64,000 nucleotides of DNA from Paucibacter sp. PLA-PC-4 (GTDB lineage Bacteria > Pseudomonadota > Gammaproteobacteria > Burkholderiales > Burkholderiaceae_C), in the NCBI RefSeq assembly GCF_026241155.1, contig NZ_JAPFGP010000003.1, positions 124,001 through 188,000 on the forward strand. The letters are read 5' to 3'. Every line of letters begins with the position of its first letter. Position 1 is the first letter of the stretch. Positions 1-9,722 of the stretch are shown in pieces. The notes below the pieces were generated by a model, which was not told the DNA's origin, searched no databases, and saw only the letters and a program-made list of their open reading frames with translations. The position numbers and the translations under genes were made by a program.

Positions 1-626
1 AAATGGATGCGGGCGGTCAGCGTGGACAGGGCGGCGTCGGCACGCGCGGCCTCAATGAAAGAGTTGGCGCGGTCCAGCGTGAAGGGCAGGCGGTAGGCCG
101 CCTCCACTTTGGTCGAGTAGCCTGGGATGTCGGACAACAGGAAGGCCGCGTCGACCAGCACAGACTTGCGCTCGGGGTGTTCGGCGCTAGCCAGCGTGCC
201 GGCACCCAGCAGGCTTGGCGAGAAGGCCTGCTCGATGGCGCGCCGGGAACCCTGATCGGCCACCGCGCGGAACTGGGTATTCAGCGCGAACAATTGCAGT
301 TGCTTGCCGACCAGCCGGAACTCGGCCAGCCAGGCCGGGCCCATCTGGCTGGCGTACAGACCGCGCTCGCCGACCGAGTTGGAAAAGTTGACGCTGAACA
401 AAAAGGGCTTGTTCAGCGCCGCCTTCGGCACCTCGATCCAGACCTTGTCATCCTTGCGCCAAAGCGGGAACAGGCCCGCGTCCTGGCTGGCGCCCTCAAT
501 TACCTCGGCGAAGGGCTTGGGGGCCGCCGCAGTTGCGGCGGATGGCGGCGTCTGGGCCAGGCTGACGCCGCTGCTCAGCAGCAGGGCCAGCAGCAAGGCC
601 GACAGAGGATGGTGGCAGCGTGTCAT
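1..626 (-). CDS. Secreted zinc metalloprotease paralogue (DUF5118/DUF5117 type), N-terminal part only
   Basis: The gene starts at ATG 626 and runs off the left edge after about 208 codons, so the catalytic half is not visible. It opens with a signal peptide (MTRCHHPLSALLLALLLSSG, then VSLAQ) that looks like a signal peptidase I substrate and has no lipobox. The following 170 or so residues match the start of the gene at 707-3484 at most positions (shared stretches include WRKDDKVWIE, NSVGERGLYASQM and AEHPERKSVLVD), so the two are tandem duplicates. By analogy the missing part should hold an HExxHxxGxxH zinc site. It lies behind the 707-3484 gene with a hairpin between them. The family is recognised from the paralogue; the substrate is unknown. 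Confidence 0.85.
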   Translation of the reverse strand, partial: MTRCHHPLSALLLALLLSSGVSLAQTPPSAATAAAPKPFAEVIEGASQDAGLFPLWRKDDKVWIEVPKAALNKPFLFSVNFSNSVGERGLYASQMGPAWLAEFRLVGKQLQLFALNTQFRAVADQGSRRAIEQAFSPSLLGAGTLASAEHPERKSVLVDAAFLLSDIPGYSTKVEAAYRLPFTLDRANSFIEAARADAALSTLTARIH

Positions 627-659
627 CTGGAGCAATTTCGTGCGTGAATCCTTGGAAAC

Positions 660-684
660 AAAAGCCGGCACGCGGCCGGCTTTT
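660..684 (-). terminator. Hairpin terminator between the two metalloprotease genes
   Basis: Perfect 10-bp stem (aaaagccggc at 660-669 with gccggctttt at 675-684) and a 5-base loop, about 22 bases after the stop of the 707-3484 gene on the minus strand. The T bases at the end of the minus-strand stem, continued by gttt, make a rho-independent terminator likely. The downstream gene would then need its own promoter or readthrough. Confidence 0.6.
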
Positions 685-706
685 GTGAGGGGCGGGCCGC
701 GGCGGC

Positions 707-3484
707 TCAGCTGCGCGTCATCGTCGCGCGCAAGGCCTCAGTCAAGCTGCCCAAGCTCTCGGCCAGGTGGGCACGACTCTCGACCGACAACGCACCATTG
801 CCCGAGGCCTGACGCAGCTCGGCCTGCAGCCGGGTCGCGTTGTAGCGCAGCAAGCTCAGCGCATCGGGCGGCAGGCTCGCCGAGCCCCGAGTCAGCAGTG
901 TCTGCAGGCGCTTCAGATGCTCACGCTGCAGATTGCGGCGCAGCCGGTCGATCTCGGCCCCGCTCTTGAGCTCGCTCCAGACCGAGCCCTGCACCGTCGC
1001 ATAGACCTCATTGAGCGAGATCATGTTCTTGCGCTGGGCCGGCGCCAGATAAGCCGGGGTGTCGAGCAGCCGGGTCGCGGTGTTGGCGCTGAGCAGGCGA
1101 TCCAGCGCCACGAGCTGCACGCGAGCGACTGCGGCCGAGAGATTCACCGGCACGCCGCGCTCCCACTCGTTGTAGTCCAGGGTCAGATTGGCCAGAAGCT
1201 CAGGACGGAAGCGGAAGCTGCTTTCGCTGAACAGCCCCGTCGACAAGAACTGCAGGGCTTCACGCTGCTTGGCCGGCTCGACCGGCTGGAAGGCCGGGCG
1301 GCCGGTGCTGCCGGGCAGATCGCGCAGCGCATGCATGCCGCCGACATACTTACCCACCAGCTCGGCCGCACGGTAGAGCTGGTTGAAGCCGGCCAGCAGC
1401 GCGCGGCGCTGGCGCAGCGGGTCGTCGCCGGCCTCGGGCTTACGGTCTTGCACGCGGGTCCACAGCTCCTGCGAGAGCTGCAGGCGCTTCTTGTAGTAGG
1501 CCAGCGGGTCGTCGCCGAGATCGAAGCGATTGGCCATCGGGTCCAGGCCGTCATACGGGCCGAAGCCACCGGCATCGGCATCGTCGGCATACGCCAGGGC
1601 GGGCTCGGTGCTGCGAGCGGCGATGCGTGCCAGCTCGGCTTTCTCCTGCTCCGGCGCGATCGGCTTGTAGGCGTACTCGATGGCCCAGTAGTCGTAAGCG
1701 CCCAGCGTGCTGTTGTTGAACGCGGCCTGGGTCTCGCCCTTGAGCGCGAGGTTGTAGGCGTTGTAATCCATCACCGAGCCAGAGATGCCCTTGGCCTCAG
1801 TCAAGGCCTTGTCCTTGAGCTGCTCGCGGGTGATGGTCGTCGATGCCTTGAAGTTGTGCTTCAGGCCCAGTGTGTGACCCACCTCATGCATGATGGTGTC
1901 CTTGATCACCGCCTGCACAAAGGCCTCGGCCTCGGGGCTGTCGGGCGCGATATCTCCGCGCGCTTCGAGTAGGTCCAGCGCGAAGTTCATCTCGGCGGCG
2001 GCCTCCTGCGCGTAGTGGCACTGGGCCGGCGCCTCGCCCACCTGCAGCCCCTGCCAGTTCTGGCTTAGCTGGGCCAAACGCTGCTCGCTCGACAGGCCGA
2101 CGTCTTCGACAATCATGCGGCGCGAGCCGCGCGCGAACACATCGCTCATGCCGATGTCGGCATCCAGAATCTCGCCGCTGCGCGGGTCGGTGTGGCTGGG
2201 GCCAATCGCGAAACCGACATCCGCGCCGACAAACCAGCGGATTGACGCATGGCCGGCGTCCATATTGTCCCAGTTGGCATCGTCGGGCTGCTGCTTGGCA
2301 ACCACGGCATTCTTAAAGCCAATCTTCTCGAAGGCCTTGTTCCATTCAACAATGCCGGCCTCGACCGCCGGCCGGTACCTGACCGGGATGTTCTTGTCCA
2401 TCCAGAACGTGATGGGTTTGACCGGCTCTGACAGCGCGGCAGTCGGGTCCTGCTTTTCCAGGCGCCAGCGCTGCACATAGTGCAGGCGCGGGTTGGCCTT
2501 CAGATCGCCGCCCAGGTCGGTGAAGGATTCCATGAAGTGGCCCAGACGCGGGTCGGCATGGCGCACCGCCATGGGCGTTTCGGGCAGGGCAGCGAAGCTG
2601 TAGACATAGTCGACGAAGAAGCTGCGCGGGTCCGGCGTGGACTGCGGCGGCGTCGGCGGCGGCACTGGGCTGGGCGCGGGCACCAGCGGCGGTGCGGGGA
2701 TGCGCGGCGTCGCGAAGTGGATGCGGGCGGTCAGCGTCGACAGCGCCGCCTCGGCACGGCTGCTTTCGATCGAGGAGTTCGCGCGGTCGATCGCATAGGG
2801 CAGGCGGTAGGCCATCTCCAGCCGGGTCGAGTAGCCCGGAATGTCGCTGAGCAGGAAGCCGGCATCGACCAGCACCGATTTGCGCTCAGGATGCTCGGCG
2901 CTGGCCACCGCGCCGGAGCCCAAGAGGCTGGGCGAGAAGGCTTGCTCAATGGCGCGCTTGGAGCCCTGCTCGGCCACCGCACGGAACTTGGTGTTCAGTG
3001 CGATCAACTGCACTTGCTTGCCGACCAGGCGGAACTCGGCCATCCAGTCCGAGCCCATCTGGCTGGCATAGAGGCCGCGCTCGCCGACCGAGTTGGCGAT
3101 ATTGACGGTGAACAACACCGGCTTGTTGAGCATCGCCTTCGGGATCTCGATCCAGACCTTGTCGTCCTTGCGCCAGATCGGGAACAAGCCGTCCTGCTGG
3201 GTGGCGCCTTTGCTGACCTCGGCGAAGGGCTTGGGCGCGCTCGGGTCTACCGGCGGCTTGGCAGCGGCTGCAGTCCCGGCCGGCGCGCTGGCGGCGGCGC
3301 CGGGGAAGTTCGGTGTGGCGGCCGGGGCCGCGGTCGTCGCAGCAGGCGCTGGGGCAGCCGTCTTCGGAGTCTCAAGGCTGGCGCAACCGCTCAGCAAGAC
3401 GATGGCGGCAGCCACCGCCGACAGGCCCAGGCCCTCGCGCCTGGTGGGCGCGGGCTTATTCACAGACTTCTTCGCAACACTCAT
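707..3484 (-). CDS. Zinc-dependent metalloprotease lipoprotein (DUF5118-DUF5117-DUF4953 family)
   Basis: About 925 residues from ATG 3484; an upstream in-frame start at 3568 would bury the signal sequence. The N-terminus is a lipoprotein signal ending in LLSGC (Cys near residue 33), followed by a low-complexity Ala/Pro stretch. The zinc site is HEVGHTLGLKH at about 533-543, the long metzincin form HExxHxxGxxH, and a Met-turn SVMDY follows near residue 572. A proline-rich linker (PAPSPVPPPTPP) interrupts the N-terminal domain. Family knowledge places such proteins as cell-envelope zinc peptidases of unknown substrate. The next gene downstream is its tandem paralogue, which has an ordinary signal peptide. 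Peptidase assignment is firm; the physiological role is not known. Confidence 0.88.
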   Translation of the reverse strand: MSVAKKSVNKPAPTRREGLGLSAVAAAIVLLSGCASLETPKTAAPAPAATTAAPAATPNFPGAAASAPAGTAAAAKPPVDPSAPKPFAEVSKGATQQDGLFPIWRKDDKVWIEIPKAMLNKPVLFTVNIANSVGERGLYASQMGSDWMAEFRLVGKQVQLIALNTKFRAVAEQGSKRAIEQAFSPSLLGSGAVASAEHPERKSVLVDAGFLLSDIPGYSTRLEMAYRLPYAIDRANSSIESSRAEAALSTLTARIHFATPRIPAPPLVPAPSPVPPPTPPQSTPDPRSFFVDYVYSFAALPETPMAVRHADPRLGHFMESFTDLGGDLKANPRLHYVQRWRLEKQDPTAALSEPVKPITFWMDKNIPVRYRPAVEAGIVEWNKAFEKIGFKNAVVAKQQPDDANWDNMDAGHASIRWFVGADVGFAIGPSHTDPRSGEILDADIGMSDVFARGSRRMIVEDVGLSSEQRLAQLSQNWQGLQVGEAPAQCHYAQEAAAEMNFALDLLEARGDIAPDSPEAEAFVQAVIKDTIMHEVGHTLGLKHNFKASTTITREQLKDKALTEAKGISGSVMDYNAYNLALKGETQAAFNNSTLGAYDYWAIEYAYKPIAPEQEKAELARIAARSTEPALAYADDADAGGFGPYDGLDPMANRFDLGDDPLAYYKKRLQLSQELWTRVQDRKPEAGDDPLRQRRALLAGFNQLYRAAELVGKYVGGMHALRDLPGSTGRPAFQPVEPAKQREALQFLSTGLFSESSFRFRPELLANLTLDYNEWERGVPVNLSAAVARVQLVALDRLLSANTATRLLDTPAYLAPAQRKNMISLNEVYATVQGSVWSELKSGAEIDRLRRNLQREHLKRLQTLLTRGSASLPPDALSLLRYNATRLQAELRQASGNGALSVESRAHLAESLGSLTEALRATMTRS

Positions 3485-3726
3485 TCGGCACTCACTGGCG
3501 GCCGGCCGGGGCCGGTGGGCCCCCACGGCCAGCGGGGTTGATAGGCAGAGAAATAGGAAAGTCGGCAACTGTCTCTTGACGCCCGTCCGCAGTCAATGCG
3601 GCAGAACGCCAGCCGGCCTTCGGAAACCGTGCTTCATCGCATGGATTCGGGCGAGAATCGCACAAATGGACCGCAAAGACGCGCAGCGGACAGTTGCGGC
3701 GACGCAAATCGCTAGACTTCGCCGCC

Positions 3727-4323
3727 ATGTTGCCCGAAGCCAAGATCACCACTCACCTGCTCTATCTGCATGGCTTTCGCTCCTCGCCACGCTCGGCCAA
3801 GGCCCAGCGTATGGCGTCCTGGGTGGCCGAGCACCGACCCGATCTGGTCTTCGCCTGCCCGCAGCTGCCGCCCTCTCCATCCGAGGCACTGGCTCTGGCA
3901 GAGGCACTGGTGGCCGGCTGGCCTCGCGAATCCATGGCTTTGATGGGCAGCTCGCTGGGCGGCTTCTATGCCACGGTGCTGGCCCAGCGCCTGGGATGCC
4001 CGGCCGTGCTGCTGAATCCGGCGGTCGATCCGGCGCGAGATCTGGCGAGCTACCTGGGAGAACAGGTCTGCTGGCAGGACCCGAGCCAGCTGTTTTACTT
4101 CAAGCCCGAATTCGTCGACGAGTTGCGCGCCCTCGCGCCCGGTGAGCTGAACCATCCGTCGCGCTATCTGGCAGTGATCGCCAAGGGCGATGAGCTGCTG
4201 GACTGGCGCGAGATGCATCAGCGCTACGCCGGCTGCCGCATCAAGCTGCTGGAAGGCAGTGACCACGGCCTGTCCGATTTCGACGACTACCTCCACGAAC
4301 TGAGCGACTTCCTCCATCTATGA
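3727..4323 (+). CDS. YqiA/YcfP-type alpha/beta-hydrolase (esterase)
   Basis: About 198 residues from ATG 3727 (MLPEAK); an in-frame ATG at 3694 would add 11 residues that do not fit the family. The fold signatures are LHGF at residues 14-17, the nucleophile elbow GSSLGG at 74-79 with Ser76 as catalytic serine, and a late His in [10 protein letters not shown]. This matches the small YqiA-like esterases that hydrolyse short acyl esters in vitro. The stop overlaps the start of the next gene by 4 bases (ATGA), so the two are translationally coupled. The natural substrate is unknown. Confidence 0.8.
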   Translation: MLPEAKITTHLLYLHGFRSSPRSAKAQRMASWVAEHRPDLVFACPQLPPSPSEALALAEALVAGWPRESMALMGSSLGGFYATVLAQRLGCPAVLLNPAVDPARDLASYLGEQVCWQDPSQLFYFKPEFVDELRALAPGELNHPSRYLAVIAKGDELLDWREMHQRYAGCRIKLLEGSDHGLSDFDDYLHELSDFLHL

Positions 4324-5060
4324 GACTTCAGAACAAGATTGCCATCATCACCGGCGCCGCCCAGGGCATCGGCCTGGCCACCGCGCTGAAATTCGCCCGC
4401 GAAGGCGCCACCGTCATCGTCTGCGATCTCAAGCCCGAGGGCGTGGCGGCGGCGGTCCAGGCCTGCGAGGCCGGCGGCGGCACGGCCCAGGGCCACATCG
4501 TCGACGTGACCGACCGCGTATCGGTGGACCTGATGGTGGCGTCGGTGCTTGAGTCCTTCGGCCGCATTGATGTACTGGTCAACAACGCCGGCATCACCAA
4601 GGACGCGCGGCTGCAGAAGATGACGCTGGCCCAGTTCGACGCGGTGATCGATGTCAATCTGCGCGGGGTGTTCCACTGCGCCCAGGCGGTCGCCGACATC
4701 ATGTGTGCACAGGGCTCGGGCGTGATCCTGAACGCCAGCTCGGTCGTGGGTATCTATGGCAACTTCGGCCAGACCAACTACGCCGCGGCCAAGTTCGGCG
4801 TGATCGGCTTCACCAAGACCTGGGCCCGCGAGTTGGGACCCAAGGGCGTGCGGGTCAACGCGGTCGCGCCGGGCTTCATCGAAACGCCCATCCTGTCGAC
4901 CATTCCCGACAAGGTCATCGAGCAGATGCAAGCCCATGTGCCGCTCAAACGTCTGGGCAAGCCCGAGGAAATCGCCAACGTCTACGCCTTCCTGGCCAGT
5001 GACGAGGCCAGCTATGTCAATGGCGCGGTGCTGGAGGTTTCAGGCGGGATGACGGTGTAA
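4320..5060 (+). CDS. fabG: FabG-type short-chain dehydrogenase (beta-ketoacyl-ACP reductase family)
   Basis: 246 residues, the usual length for a classical SDR. The Rossmann motif TGAAQGIG is at 11-18, NNAG at 88-91, the catalytic serine is at about 140-141 (NASS), and Tyr154/Lys158 sit in YAAAK. PG near 190 and the C-terminal [10 protein letters not shown] are typical of FabG-like NADPH-dependent 3-oxoacyl-ACP reductases. It is not in a fatty-acid synthesis cluster but coupled to a small esterase, so it could be an accessory FabG paralogue or a 3-hydroxyacyl-CoA/polyhydroxyalkanoate-type reductase. A clear terminator follows. Confidence 0.85.
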   Translation: MRLQNKIAIITGAAQGIGLATALKFAREGATVIVCDLKPEGVAAAVQACEAGGGTAQGHIVDVTDRVSVDLMVASVLESFGRIDVLVNNAGITKDARLQKMTLAQFDAVIDVNLRGVFHCAQAVADIMCAQGSGVILNASSVVGIYGNFGQTNYAAAKFGVIGFTKTWARELGPKGVRVNAVAPGFIETPILSTIPDKVIEQMQAHVPLKRLGKPEEIANVYAFLASDEASYVNGAVLEVSGGMTV

Positions 5061-5090
5061 ATTCGGCCTGCGTTCTGCCCTCCCCTCAAC

Positions 5091-5114
5091 GCCGTCGGCC
5101 TTCGACGGCTTTTT
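5091..5114 (+). terminator. Rho-independent terminator after the FabG-type gene
   Basis: Stem gccgtcg (5091-5097) pairs with cgacggc (5103-5109) over a 5-base loop and is followed by five T. It lies 30 bases after the stop of the reductase gene and ends the two-gene unit that begins at 3727. Confidence 0.75.
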
Positions 5115-5139
5115 CTCCACCGTCCCCCTTCCTTGCGTG

Positions 5140-5901
5140 ATGTTCTTGCTTCGTCGGCCCAGCAGCCTGTGCTGGGTCCTGCTGGCGTGCGCCGCCCAGG
5201 CCAGCGCCTACCCTACCGCCGAGCTCGCCAAGCTCCCGACTTCCTTTAGCAGTTGCCGGGCTTTCTTCGCCGGGCAGCAAGCGCCAGCGGTGCCGCGGGC
5301 CCCGCGCCAGCGTGAGCTTTGCTTCAACGGCTTCGCGGTGCTGCACAGCGGCGACAGCAAGACCCCGGTCTTTGTGGCGCAACGGCTCAATAGCAAGGCC
5401 CTGGGCGGGGTAAAGCGGCAGAAGTCTGACCGCTTCTTTGCAGATGCTCGGCTGCCGCGCCTGGAACGTGCGGAGCTGGAGGACTACAAACGCTCCGGTT
5501 ACTCGCGCGGCCATCTGGCCCCGTCCGGCGATATGGCCACCGAGGATGCGATGGCGCAATCCTTCTCTCTGGCCAATATGGTGCCCCAGGCGATACGCCA
5601 CAACTCGGGCGCCTGGGCCAAGATCGAACAGGACACTCGCAAGTATGTGCAGCGCGCCGCCGGTGATGTCTATGTGATCACCGCGCCGGTATTCGCCAAT
5701 AGCAGCCCGCGCATCGGCCCCAACGGCGTGCGCGTGCCCAGCCATCTGTTCAAGCTGGTGTATGACAGCCACACCGGGCAGGCCTGGGCCCATTGGCAGG
5801 CCAACCGCGACGACGAACAGGCCTCCCGGCCTATCAGCTACCAGGAGCTGGTGCGCCGCACCCGCGTCGAGTGGCTGCCCCGGCAAGCTGCCCGGCCCTG
5901 A
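5140..5901 (+). CDS. Secreted DNA/RNA non-specific endonuclease (NUC family)
   Basis: 253 residues from ATG 5140; a GTG directly in front (5137) is a possible alternative. A signal peptide of about 23 residues ends in AQASA. The catalytic motif of the DRGH family is present as SRGHLAP, with the general-base His at about residue 126, and a downstream NMVPQAIRHNSGAW segment supplies the Asn residues that bind the catalytic metal. The mature enzyme should cut DNA and RNA outside the cytoplasm, for nutrient scavenging or attack on extracellular DNA. It stands alone between a terminator and the RNB gene. No cognate immunity gene is visible, as expected for an exported nuclease. Confidence 0.88.
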   Translation: MFLLRRPSSLCWVLLACAAQASAYPTAELAKLPTSFSSCRAFFAGQQAPAVPRAPRQRELCFNGFAVLHSGDSKTPVFVAQRLNSKALGGVKRQKSDRFFADARLPRLERAELEDYKRSGYSRGHLAPSGDMATEDAMAQSFSLANMVPQAIRHNSGAWAKIEQDTRKYVQRAAGDVYVITAPVFANSSPRIGPNGVRVPSHLFKLVYDSHTGQAWAHWQANRDDEQASRPISYQELVRRTRVEWLPRQAARP

Positions 5902-5965
5902 GGCCCCGGGGTGATCTGCCGGCGCTCGCAGCCGCAGCCGCTGCCGCATCGGTGACAATCCCCCT

Positions 5966-8002
5966 ATGTTTGCTCTGTTCGATGAAGCCGGAAAATTCCT
6001 CGCCGGCCGCGTGATGTCCGAAGCCGATAGCTCGATGCAGATCGAGTTGGAGTCCGGCAAGCGCGTCAAAGTGAAGTCAGCCAATGTGCTGCTGAAGTTC
6101 GAAAAACCGGTCCCGGCCGAGCTGATCGCCGAGGGCCAGCGGCTGGCGCAGGAGATCGATCTCGATCTGGCCTGGGAGTTTGCGCCCGAGGCCGAGTTCG
6201 GCTTTGCAGACCTGGCGCGCGACTATTTCGACGCCAAAGCCGGCATCACCCACCAGGCGGCGGCGCTGTTTCGCCTGTTCGAAGCGCCGCACTACTTCCG
6301 CCGTGCCGGCAAGGGCCAGTTCAAGAAAGCGCCTGAGGACATCGTCAAGGCTGCCCTCTTGGGCATCGAGCGCAAGCGCCAGCAGGCGCTGCAGATCGAG
6401 GCCTGGGCCGAGGAGCTGGCCGCTGGCCAGTGCCCGGCGCCGATCAAGGAACAGATCTACAAGATCCTGTTCAAACCCGACAAGAACGGCCCCGAATACA
6501 AGGCTGTGGTCGAAGCCACGCGGCGCGCCCACAAGGCGCCTCTGGATCTGCTGAAGGATGCCGGCGCGATCTCCAGCCCCTATCAGTTCCACTGGAAGCG
6601 CTTCTTGTTCGAGCAATTCCCCAAGGGCGTGGGCTTCCCGGCGCTGCAGGCCCCGCAAATCAAGGACGAGTTGCCGCTGGCCGCGGTGCAAGCCTTCTCG
6701 ATCGACGACTCGGCCACCACGGAGATCGACGATGCGCTGTCGGTCCAGGGCCTGGGCACGGGCGAGGTGATCTTCGGCGTGCATATCGCCGCGCCGGGCC
6801 TTGCCTTCCAGCCGGACTCGGCCGTCGACAAGGTGGCGCGCGAGCGCCTATCCACCGTCTATATGCCGGGCTGGAAGCTGACCATGCTGCCCGACGAGGT
6901 GGTGCAGGCCTACACGCTGATCGAAGGACGGGACTGCCCGGCGGTATCCATTTACTTCACGCTCGACGAGGCGACGCTGGCGGTCAAGCGCAGCGAGACC
7001 AAGCTCGAACGCGTGCCCATCGTGGCCAATCTGCGCCACGACAAGCTCGACGGCATCATCACCGAGGCCTCGCTGAACGGCGAAGCCCCAGCCGACTACG
7101 CTTTCGCGGCCGAACTGGCGCTGTGTATGCGCCTGGCCAAGGTGCTGAAGGCGCAGCGCGAAGTCGTGCGCGGAAAACCGGAGAACTTCAACCGGCCCGA
7201 CTACAACTTCCGCCTCGACAGCAGTACCGGCCATGAGCCAGACGGCAGCGAGCAGGTCAGCATCACGACCCGGCAGCGCGGCTCGGCGCTGGATCTGATC
7301 GTCGCCGAGGCGATGATCCTCGCTAACTCGACCTGGGGCGGCTGGCTGCATGAACTGGGCCTGCCTGGCATCTACCGCAGCCAGGCCAGCATGGCTCCGG
7401 GAGTCAAGGTGCGCATGGGCACGCGGGCTCAACCCCATGCCGGTATGGGCGTGGCGCAATACACCTGGGCCACCTCGCCGCTGCGCCGCTATGTGGATCT
7501 GGTCAACCAATGGCAGATCATTGCCTGCGCCCGCCACGGCCGCACGGCCGCGCTGGTGGCCCCGTTCAAGCCCAAGGACGCGCAGCTGTTTTCCATCATC
7601 TCGGGCTTTGACGCCGCCTACAGCGCCTACAACGGCTTCCAGAGCGGCATCGAGCGCTTCTGGACCCTGCGCTATCTGCAGCAGCAAGGCATCACCGAGC
7701 TGAACGCGGCGGTAATGAAGGACGGTTTGGTGCGCGCCGACGATCTGCCCCTGGTCTTCAAGACCCTGGGCTGCGAGGCCCTGCCGCGTGGCGCCCATGT
7801 GCGGGTGCGCATCACCGGCCTGGACGAGATGACTCTGGACGTGCATGCCAATTTACTGGCTCGACTCGATGATGTGGCCGAGACGGCCGAGCAGCCCGAA
7901 GCCGAAGATGAGGACGAAGAACCGGCCGGCGCGCTGACCCTGGCCATCGATCTGACGCCGACCGAAGGCGAGGCCGCCGCCATCGAGGCCAGCAGCCCCT
8001 GA
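5966..8002 (+). CDS. RNB-domain 3'-5' exoribonuclease (RNase II/VacB family)
   Basis: 678 residues, close to E. coli RNase II (644). The catalytic acidic cluster is IDDSATTEIDDA at about 246-257, which carries the four Asp that bind magnesium. The RNB barrel continues through GSALDLIVAEAMILAN and the conserved WATSPLRRYVDLVNQ near residue 500, and an acidic tail (EAEDEDEEPAGA) ends the protein. It degrades single-stranded RNA processively in the cytoplasm. This Burkholderiales form is divergent at both ends, where the cold-shock and S1 RNA-binding domains are weak. It leads a chain of closely packed genes running to the TlpA gene. Confidence 0.9.
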   Translation: MFALFDEAGKFLAGRVMSEADSSMQIELESGKRVKVKSANVLLKFEKPVPAELIAEGQRLAQEIDLDLAWEFAPEAEFGFADLARDYFDAKAGITHQAAALFRLFEAPHYFRRAGKGQFKKAPEDIVKAALLGIERKRQQALQIEAWAEELAAGQCPAPIKEQIYKILFKPDKNGPEYKAVVEATRRAHKAPLDLLKDAGAISSPYQFHWKRFLFEQFPKGVGFPALQAPQIKDELPLAAVQAFSIDDSATTEIDDALSVQGLGTGEVIFGVHIAAPGLAFQPDSAVDKVARERLSTVYMPGWKLTMLPDEVVQAYTLIEGRDCPAVSIYFTLDEATLAVKRSETKLERVPIVANLRHDKLDGIITEASLNGEAPADYAFAAELALCMRLAKVLKAQREVVRGKPENFNRPDYNFRLDSSTGHEPDGSEQVSITTRQRGSALDLIVAEAMILANSTWGGWLHELGLPGIYRSQASMAPGVKVRMGTRAQPHAGMGVAQYTWATSPLRRYVDLVNQWQIIACARHGRTAALVAPFKPKDAQLFSIISGFDAAYSAYNGFQSGIERFWTLRYLQQQGITELNAAVMKDGLVRADDLPLVFKTLGCEALPRGAHVRVRITGLDEMTLDVHANLLARLDDVAETAEQPEAEDEDEEPAGALTLAIDLTPTEGEAAAIEASSP

Positions 8003-8004
8003 CG

Positions 8005-8859
8005 ATGGCGCTGCGGCTCTCCAATCTGCAGATTGCGCTGCTGCTGTCCGTAGGCCTGCATGGCGGCCTGCTGACCCTGCGCATCGCCGATCCGGAGGGC
8101 TTTGATCGCATCTTCCGCGACACGCCGCTGGAGGTAGTGTTGGTCAACAGCCGCGGCAACGAGGCCCCCGTCAAGGCCCAGGCGCTGGCCCAGGCCAATC
8201 TGGCCGGCGGCGGCGAGGCCGACTTCGGCCGCGCCACCTCGCCGCTGCCGCCTTCTCGCCAGCCCGAGAGCGGCGACAGTGCCGAGCTGCAGCGCGCCCA
8301 GATTGCACAGCTGCAGGAGCAGCAGCAACAGCTGCTGGCCCAGTTGCGACGCGCGCTGGCCCTACTGCCGCCGCCTGACCCGCAGCGCGACCAAAGCAAG
8401 CCCGAGGCGATCGAGCAGGCAGAGAAACGCCGCCGCCTGATCCAGCTGCTGGCAGAGATCGAGAAACGGGTCAATGACGAGAATGCCCGGCCCAAGAAGC
8501 GCTACATCAGCCCGGCCACCCGCGAGGTCGTCTATGCCCAGTATTACGACCAACTGCGCCGGCGCATCGAGGCGCGCGGCACGCGCGACTTCCCCGAGCA
8601 TCGAGGCAAGAAGCTCTATGGCGAGCTGACGCTGAACATCCATGTGGACTTGCGCGGCCGCGTGATCGAGACCGATATCGTTGCGTCCTCCGGCAACGCG
8701 GTGTTGGACCGGCGTGCGGTGGCCATCGTGCGCGCCGCTGGTCCCTTCGGCACCTTCAGCGCCGCGATGCGTCAGGGCGCCGAGGTGCTTGTGATCACAT
8801 CGCGTTTTCGTTTCACCCGCGAGGACGGCCTGGAAACCACCTTGTCTGCCCAACCATGA
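8005..8859 (+). CDS. TonB-family energy-transducer-like protein
   Basis: 284 residues. A single N-terminal membrane segment ([18 protein letters not shown]) is followed by a periplasmic region with a Gln-rich coiled coil ([20 protein letters not shown], about residues 93-112) in place of the usual Pro-rich spacer. The C-terminal 90 residues form a TonB-like domain ([37 protein letters not shown]). No exbB/exbD genes lie nearby, so it may borrow another motor or have a structural role. It starts 2 bases after the RNB gene and overlaps aroE by 4 bases. Confidence 0.8.
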   Translation: MALRLSNLQIALLLSVGLHGGLLTLRIADPEGFDRIFRDTPLEVVLVNSRGNEAPVKAQALAQANLAGGGEADFGRATSPLPPSRQPESGDSAELQRAQIAQLQEQQQQLLAQLRRALALLPPPDPQRDQSKPEAIEQAEKRRRLIQLLAEIEKRVNDENARPKKRYISPATREVVYAQYYDQLRRRIEARGTRDFPEHRGKKLYGELTLNIHVDLRGRVIETDIVASSGNAVLDRRAVAIVRAAGPFGTFSAAMRQGAEVLVITSRFRFTREDGLETTLSAQP

Positions 8860-9722
8860 GTACTGCACCCACCGACCGTTATGCGGTAGCCGGCAATCCG
8901 GTCGCCCACAGCCGCTCGCCGGACATTCATGCGATGTTCGCCGCCCAGACCGGCGAGCGCCTGATCTATGAACGCCTGCTGTGCCCCTTGGACGGCTTCG
9001 AAGCCAGCCTGCGTGGATTTGCTGCGTCAGGCGGACGCGGCTGCAATGTGACCGTGCCCTTCAAATTCGAGGCCCATGACCTAGCGGCGCGGCGCAGCCC
9101 ACGTGCGGCGCTAGCCGGCGCGGTCAATGTGCTGCGCTTCGACACCGACGAGCAAGGCGGCTGGTTCGGCGACAACAGCGACGGTCTGGGCCTGGTGCGA
9201 GATATCGAGCACAACGCGGCACGGCCGCTGAAGGGGCAGCGCGTGCTGCTGCTGGGCGCTGGTGGCGCCTCGGCCGGCGTGCTGGGCAGCCTGATCGCGG
9301 CGCGGCCGGCCGAAATTCATCTGGCCAACCGTTCGACCGACAAGGCTCAGGCGCTGGTCGACAGCCATGCCGCCTGGGCCACTCAGCATGGCGTTCGCCT
9401 GGCCGCCAGCGGGCTGGACGGCTGCGGGAACGCGGGCGGCTTCGACCTGCTGATCAACGGCACCAGCGCCAGCTTGGGCGGCGCGGCGGTGCCGGTGTCG
9501 GCCGCCGTGCTCAAGCCCGGCGCGCTGGCGATGGATATGATGTATGGGCCAGCCGCCCAGGACTTTCTGGACTGGGCAGCTGCCCATGGTTTCGCGGGCC
9601 GCGACGGCCTGGGCATGCTGGTCGAGCAGGCCGGCGAGTCCTTTTTGATCTGGCGCGGGCAGCGCCCAGACACTGCGCCGGTGCTGGCCGCGCTGCGCGC
9701 ACAGATGGCAGCCGCCCCATGA
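8856..9722 (+). CDS. aroE: Shikimate dehydrogenase (NADP)
   Basis: 288 residues. AroE reduces 3-dehydroshikimate to shikimate in the chorismate pathway. The substrate site shows NPVAHSRSP at 14-22, Lys70 in VTVPFK, Asn91 and Asp109 in NSDG. The nucleotide loop is GAGGASA at 134-140. Length and motif order fit a standard AroE. Its start overlaps the stop of the TonB-like gene and its stop overlaps the start of mtgA (ATGA at 9719-9722). Another shikimate-pathway gene, aroQ, lies 2 kb downstream. Confidence 0.96.
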   Translation: MSTAPTDRYAVAGNPVAHSRSPDIHAMFAAQTGERLIYERLLCPLDGFEASLRGFAASGGRGCNVTVPFKFEAHDLAARRSPRAALAGAVNVLRFDTDEQGGWFGDNSDGLGLVRDIEHNAARPLKGQRVLLLGAGGASAGVLGSLIAARPAEIHLANRSTDKAQALVDSHAAWATQHGVRLAASGLDGCGNAGGFDLLINGTSASLGGAAVPVSAAVLKPGALAMDMMYGPAAQDFLDWAAAHGFAGRDGLGMLVEQAGESFLIWRGQRPDTAPVLAALRAQMAAAP

